64,000 bases of DNA from CAVEFW01 sp963643505. GTDB lineage: Bacteria > Actinomycetota > Coriobacteriia > Coriobacteriales > Eggerthellaceae. The notes beneath the pieces were generated by a model that saw only the letters and a program-made list of their open reading frames with translations, did no database searches and had not been told where the DNA came from. Of this stretch, positions 62,693-64,000 are shown piece after piece (position 1 is the first letter of the stretch; every line of letters starts with the position of its first letter). The stretch covers positions 186,001-250,000 of the forward strand of contig CAVIKF010000001.1 of the NCBI GenBank assembly GCA_963643505.1, written 5' to 3'. The position numbers and the translations under genes were made by a program.

Positions 62693-63730
62693 ATGGAAAA
62701 GAAGGACATCGATTGGGCTTCCCTTCCCTTTTCCTATATGAAGACCGACTTCAGCTACTATTGCAATTACAAGGATGGCGCTTGGGGGGAGGACAACCTC
62801 ACCGAGGACCATACGCTTGTGATGAGTGAGTGCGCCGGCATTTTCCACTACTGCCAGGAAGTATTCGAGGGCCTCAAGGCATACACCACCGAGGATGGCA
62901 GCATCGTGTGCTTCCGCCCCGACCTCAACGCAAAGCGCATGGCCGACTCCGCCGAGCGCCTTTGCATGCCCGCCTTCCCCGAAGATCGCTTTGTGGAGGC
63001 TGTCAAGCAAGTAGTGCGCGCCAACGCAGCATGGGTCCCGCCCTTTGGCTCCGGCGCCACGCTGTATGTCCGCCCCTTCATGATTGCAACGGGTGACGTC
63101 ATTGGTGTCAAGCCTGCTGACGAGTATCAGTTCCGCATCCTCGTCACCCCGGTTGGCCCATACTTCAAGGGTGGCGACACAGCTGTGACTTTGGGAATCG
63201 CGCAATATGACCGCGCTGCCCCCCATGGCACCGGAAACATCAAGGCCGGCTTGAATTACGCCATGAGCCTCAAAGCGGGCATGGAGGCACACGCCTTGGG
63301 CTATGCCGAGAACATGTATCTCGACTCCCAAAGTCGCACCTACGTCGAGGAGACCGGCGGTGCAAACATTCTGTTTGTGGACAAGGAGGGCAACCTCGTC
63401 GTCCCGTGCTCCGCGACCGACTCCATCCTCCCCTCCATCACCCGCCGCTCTCTCGTAGTCGTCGCGAAGGACTACCTGAAGCTGAACGTCATCGAGCGCC
63501 CTGTAAAGTTCGAGGAGGTTCGCAACGGCGACTTTGTCGAGTGCGGCCTTTGCGGTACTGCTGCCGTCATCAGCCCTGTTGGTCATGTTGACAACAACGG
63601 CGAGATCATCACCTTCCCCGACGGCGCTGAGTGCGCGGGTCCGGTCATGAAGAAACTCCGTGCCACACTTGTCGACATCCAGGCAGGCAAGATCGAGGGC
63701 CCCGAGGGCTGGGTCGTCAAGGTCATGTAG
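62693..63730 (+). CDS. ilvE: branched-chain amino acid aminotransferase
   Basis: A 345-residue fold-type IV PLP transaminase for Leu, Ile and Val. Family marks: CQEVFEGLKAY, YVRPFMIATGDVIGVKP, the PLP lysine in GTGNIKAGLNYAMSLKA, and VEETGGANILFVDKEG with SILPSITRRSL. The ATG at 62693 is eight bases after GGAGG; a start at 62678 would overlap that site. Followed by a strong terminator, so single gene. Confidence 0.96.
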   Translation: MEKKDIDWASLPFSYMKTDFSYYCNYKDGAWGEDNLTEDHTLVMSECAGIFHYCQEVFEGLKAYTTEDGSIVCFRPDLNAKRMADSAERLCMPAFPEDRFVEAVKQVVRANAAWVPPFGSGATLYVRPFMIATGDVIGVKPADEYQFRILVTPVGPYFKGGDTAVTLGIAQYDRAAPHGTGNIKAGLNYAMSLKAGMEAHALGYAENMYLDSQSRTYVEETGGANILFVDKEGNLVVPCSATDSILPSITRRSLVVVAKDYLKLNVIERPVKFEEVRNGDFVECGLCGTAAVISPVGHVDNNGEIITFPDGAECAGPVMKKLRATLVDIQAGKIEGPEGWVVKVM

Positions 63731-63757
63731 CCTTTGCGCAAAGCCCTATAAATGAGA

Positions 63758-63791
63758 GGTGGCGGGATCGAATGATCTCGCCACCCTTTTT
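63758..63791 (+). terminator. terminator of ilvE
   Basis: GGTGGCG and CGCCACC (63758-63764, 63779-63785) with inner GATC/GATC pairing, followed by TTTTT. Confidence 0.93.
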
Positions 63792-63813
63792 GTTGCTTAC
63801 GATTGCGCTATAC

Positions 63814-64000
63814 CTACTGTTGGGCGATGCGGGTAAAACTCACAATCACGAGAGGATCACCCTCCCTGGTCTCGTTATAGTCCGCAAGGGCCGCCTCAAG
63901 CAAACGATCAGGGCGCAAAGAACCGGTCTGCTTTGCCTCCAAGGAGAACAGGGCGGCATTATCCTGGATTTGAAGCTCGCCAACGAGGAACTCTGAGACC
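63814..64000 (-). CDS. partial gene of unknown function, 5' end outside window
   Basis: The last 62 codons of a minus-strand frame ending at TAG 63814: VSEFLVGELQIQDNAALFSL, KQTGSLRPDRLLEAALADYN and PLVIVSFTRIAQQ. The mixed hydrophobic-charged pattern looks coding, but I do not recognise the family. Confidence 0.5.
   Translation of the reverse strand, partial: VSEFLVGELQIQDNAALFSLEAKQTGSLRPDRLLEAALADYNETREGDPLVIVSFTRIAQQ

Overview
The window looks like a chromosomal segment of an anaerobic Coriobacteriia actinobacterium, probably of the Eggerthellales. This is an inference from three things: moderately high GC, a membrane-bound uptake [NiFe]-hydrogenase operon of the kind found in that class, and a giant Cna_B-repeat surface protein beside ordinary actinobacterial housekeeping genes. 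No rRNA or species marker is present. A 5-base N run at 42922-42926 marks a scaffold join.

Layout. 1-13.2 kb: a partial ABC-F ATPase, a lipocalin-type tocopherol-cyclase-like protein, tRNA-Ile2, a YgbA-family protein, trpS, a Y-family polymerase with a YolD-like partner, tRNA-Val, a DEAD-box helicase, the primary sigma factor rpoD, an RlmK-like rRNA methyltransferase, tRNA-Asn and a threonine-aldolase-family enzyme. 11.9-14.5 kb is a small graveyard: an AAA_14/DUF4143-type ATPase remnant, two IS3-family remnants, an integrase fragment and a truncated membrane-protein gene. 14.6-28 kb: priA, metK, a permuted ATP-grasp enzyme with a DUF1461-like membrane protein, gltX, a PaaI-type thioesterase, mfd and nth, with two REP-like palindromic clusters and a decayed MFS transporter.

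28.5-33.4 kb is one operon, hyaA-hyaB-hyaC-(membrane protein)-hyaD, coding for a Tat-exported, membrane-anchored uptake hydrogenase and its maturation protease. 33.6-43 kb: pheA, a HAD phosphatase / degenerate AAA ATPase / MutY-like operon, and the sbcD-sbcC nuclease operon. 43-48 kb: an orphan radical SAM/SPASM maturase, a patatin-like lipase and a HerA/DUF853-type ATPase carrying four zinc ribbons. 48.2-61.2 kb is a single 4,325-residue gene for a cell-wall protein of about 32 Cna_B-like repeats, containing a 2,034-bp tandem duplication that looks identical at DNA level. 61.4-64 kb: two identical tRNA-Asp genes around a YggU-family gene, then ilvE and a partial gene.

Most genes are housekeeping (translation, repair, amino-acid metabolism). 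The unusual material is the giant adhesin, the zinc-ribbon HerA protein with its lipase neighbour, the long-tailed hydrogenase small subunit, the REP-like elements, and spacers in which sequence spanning the upstream stop codon has been copied downstream.
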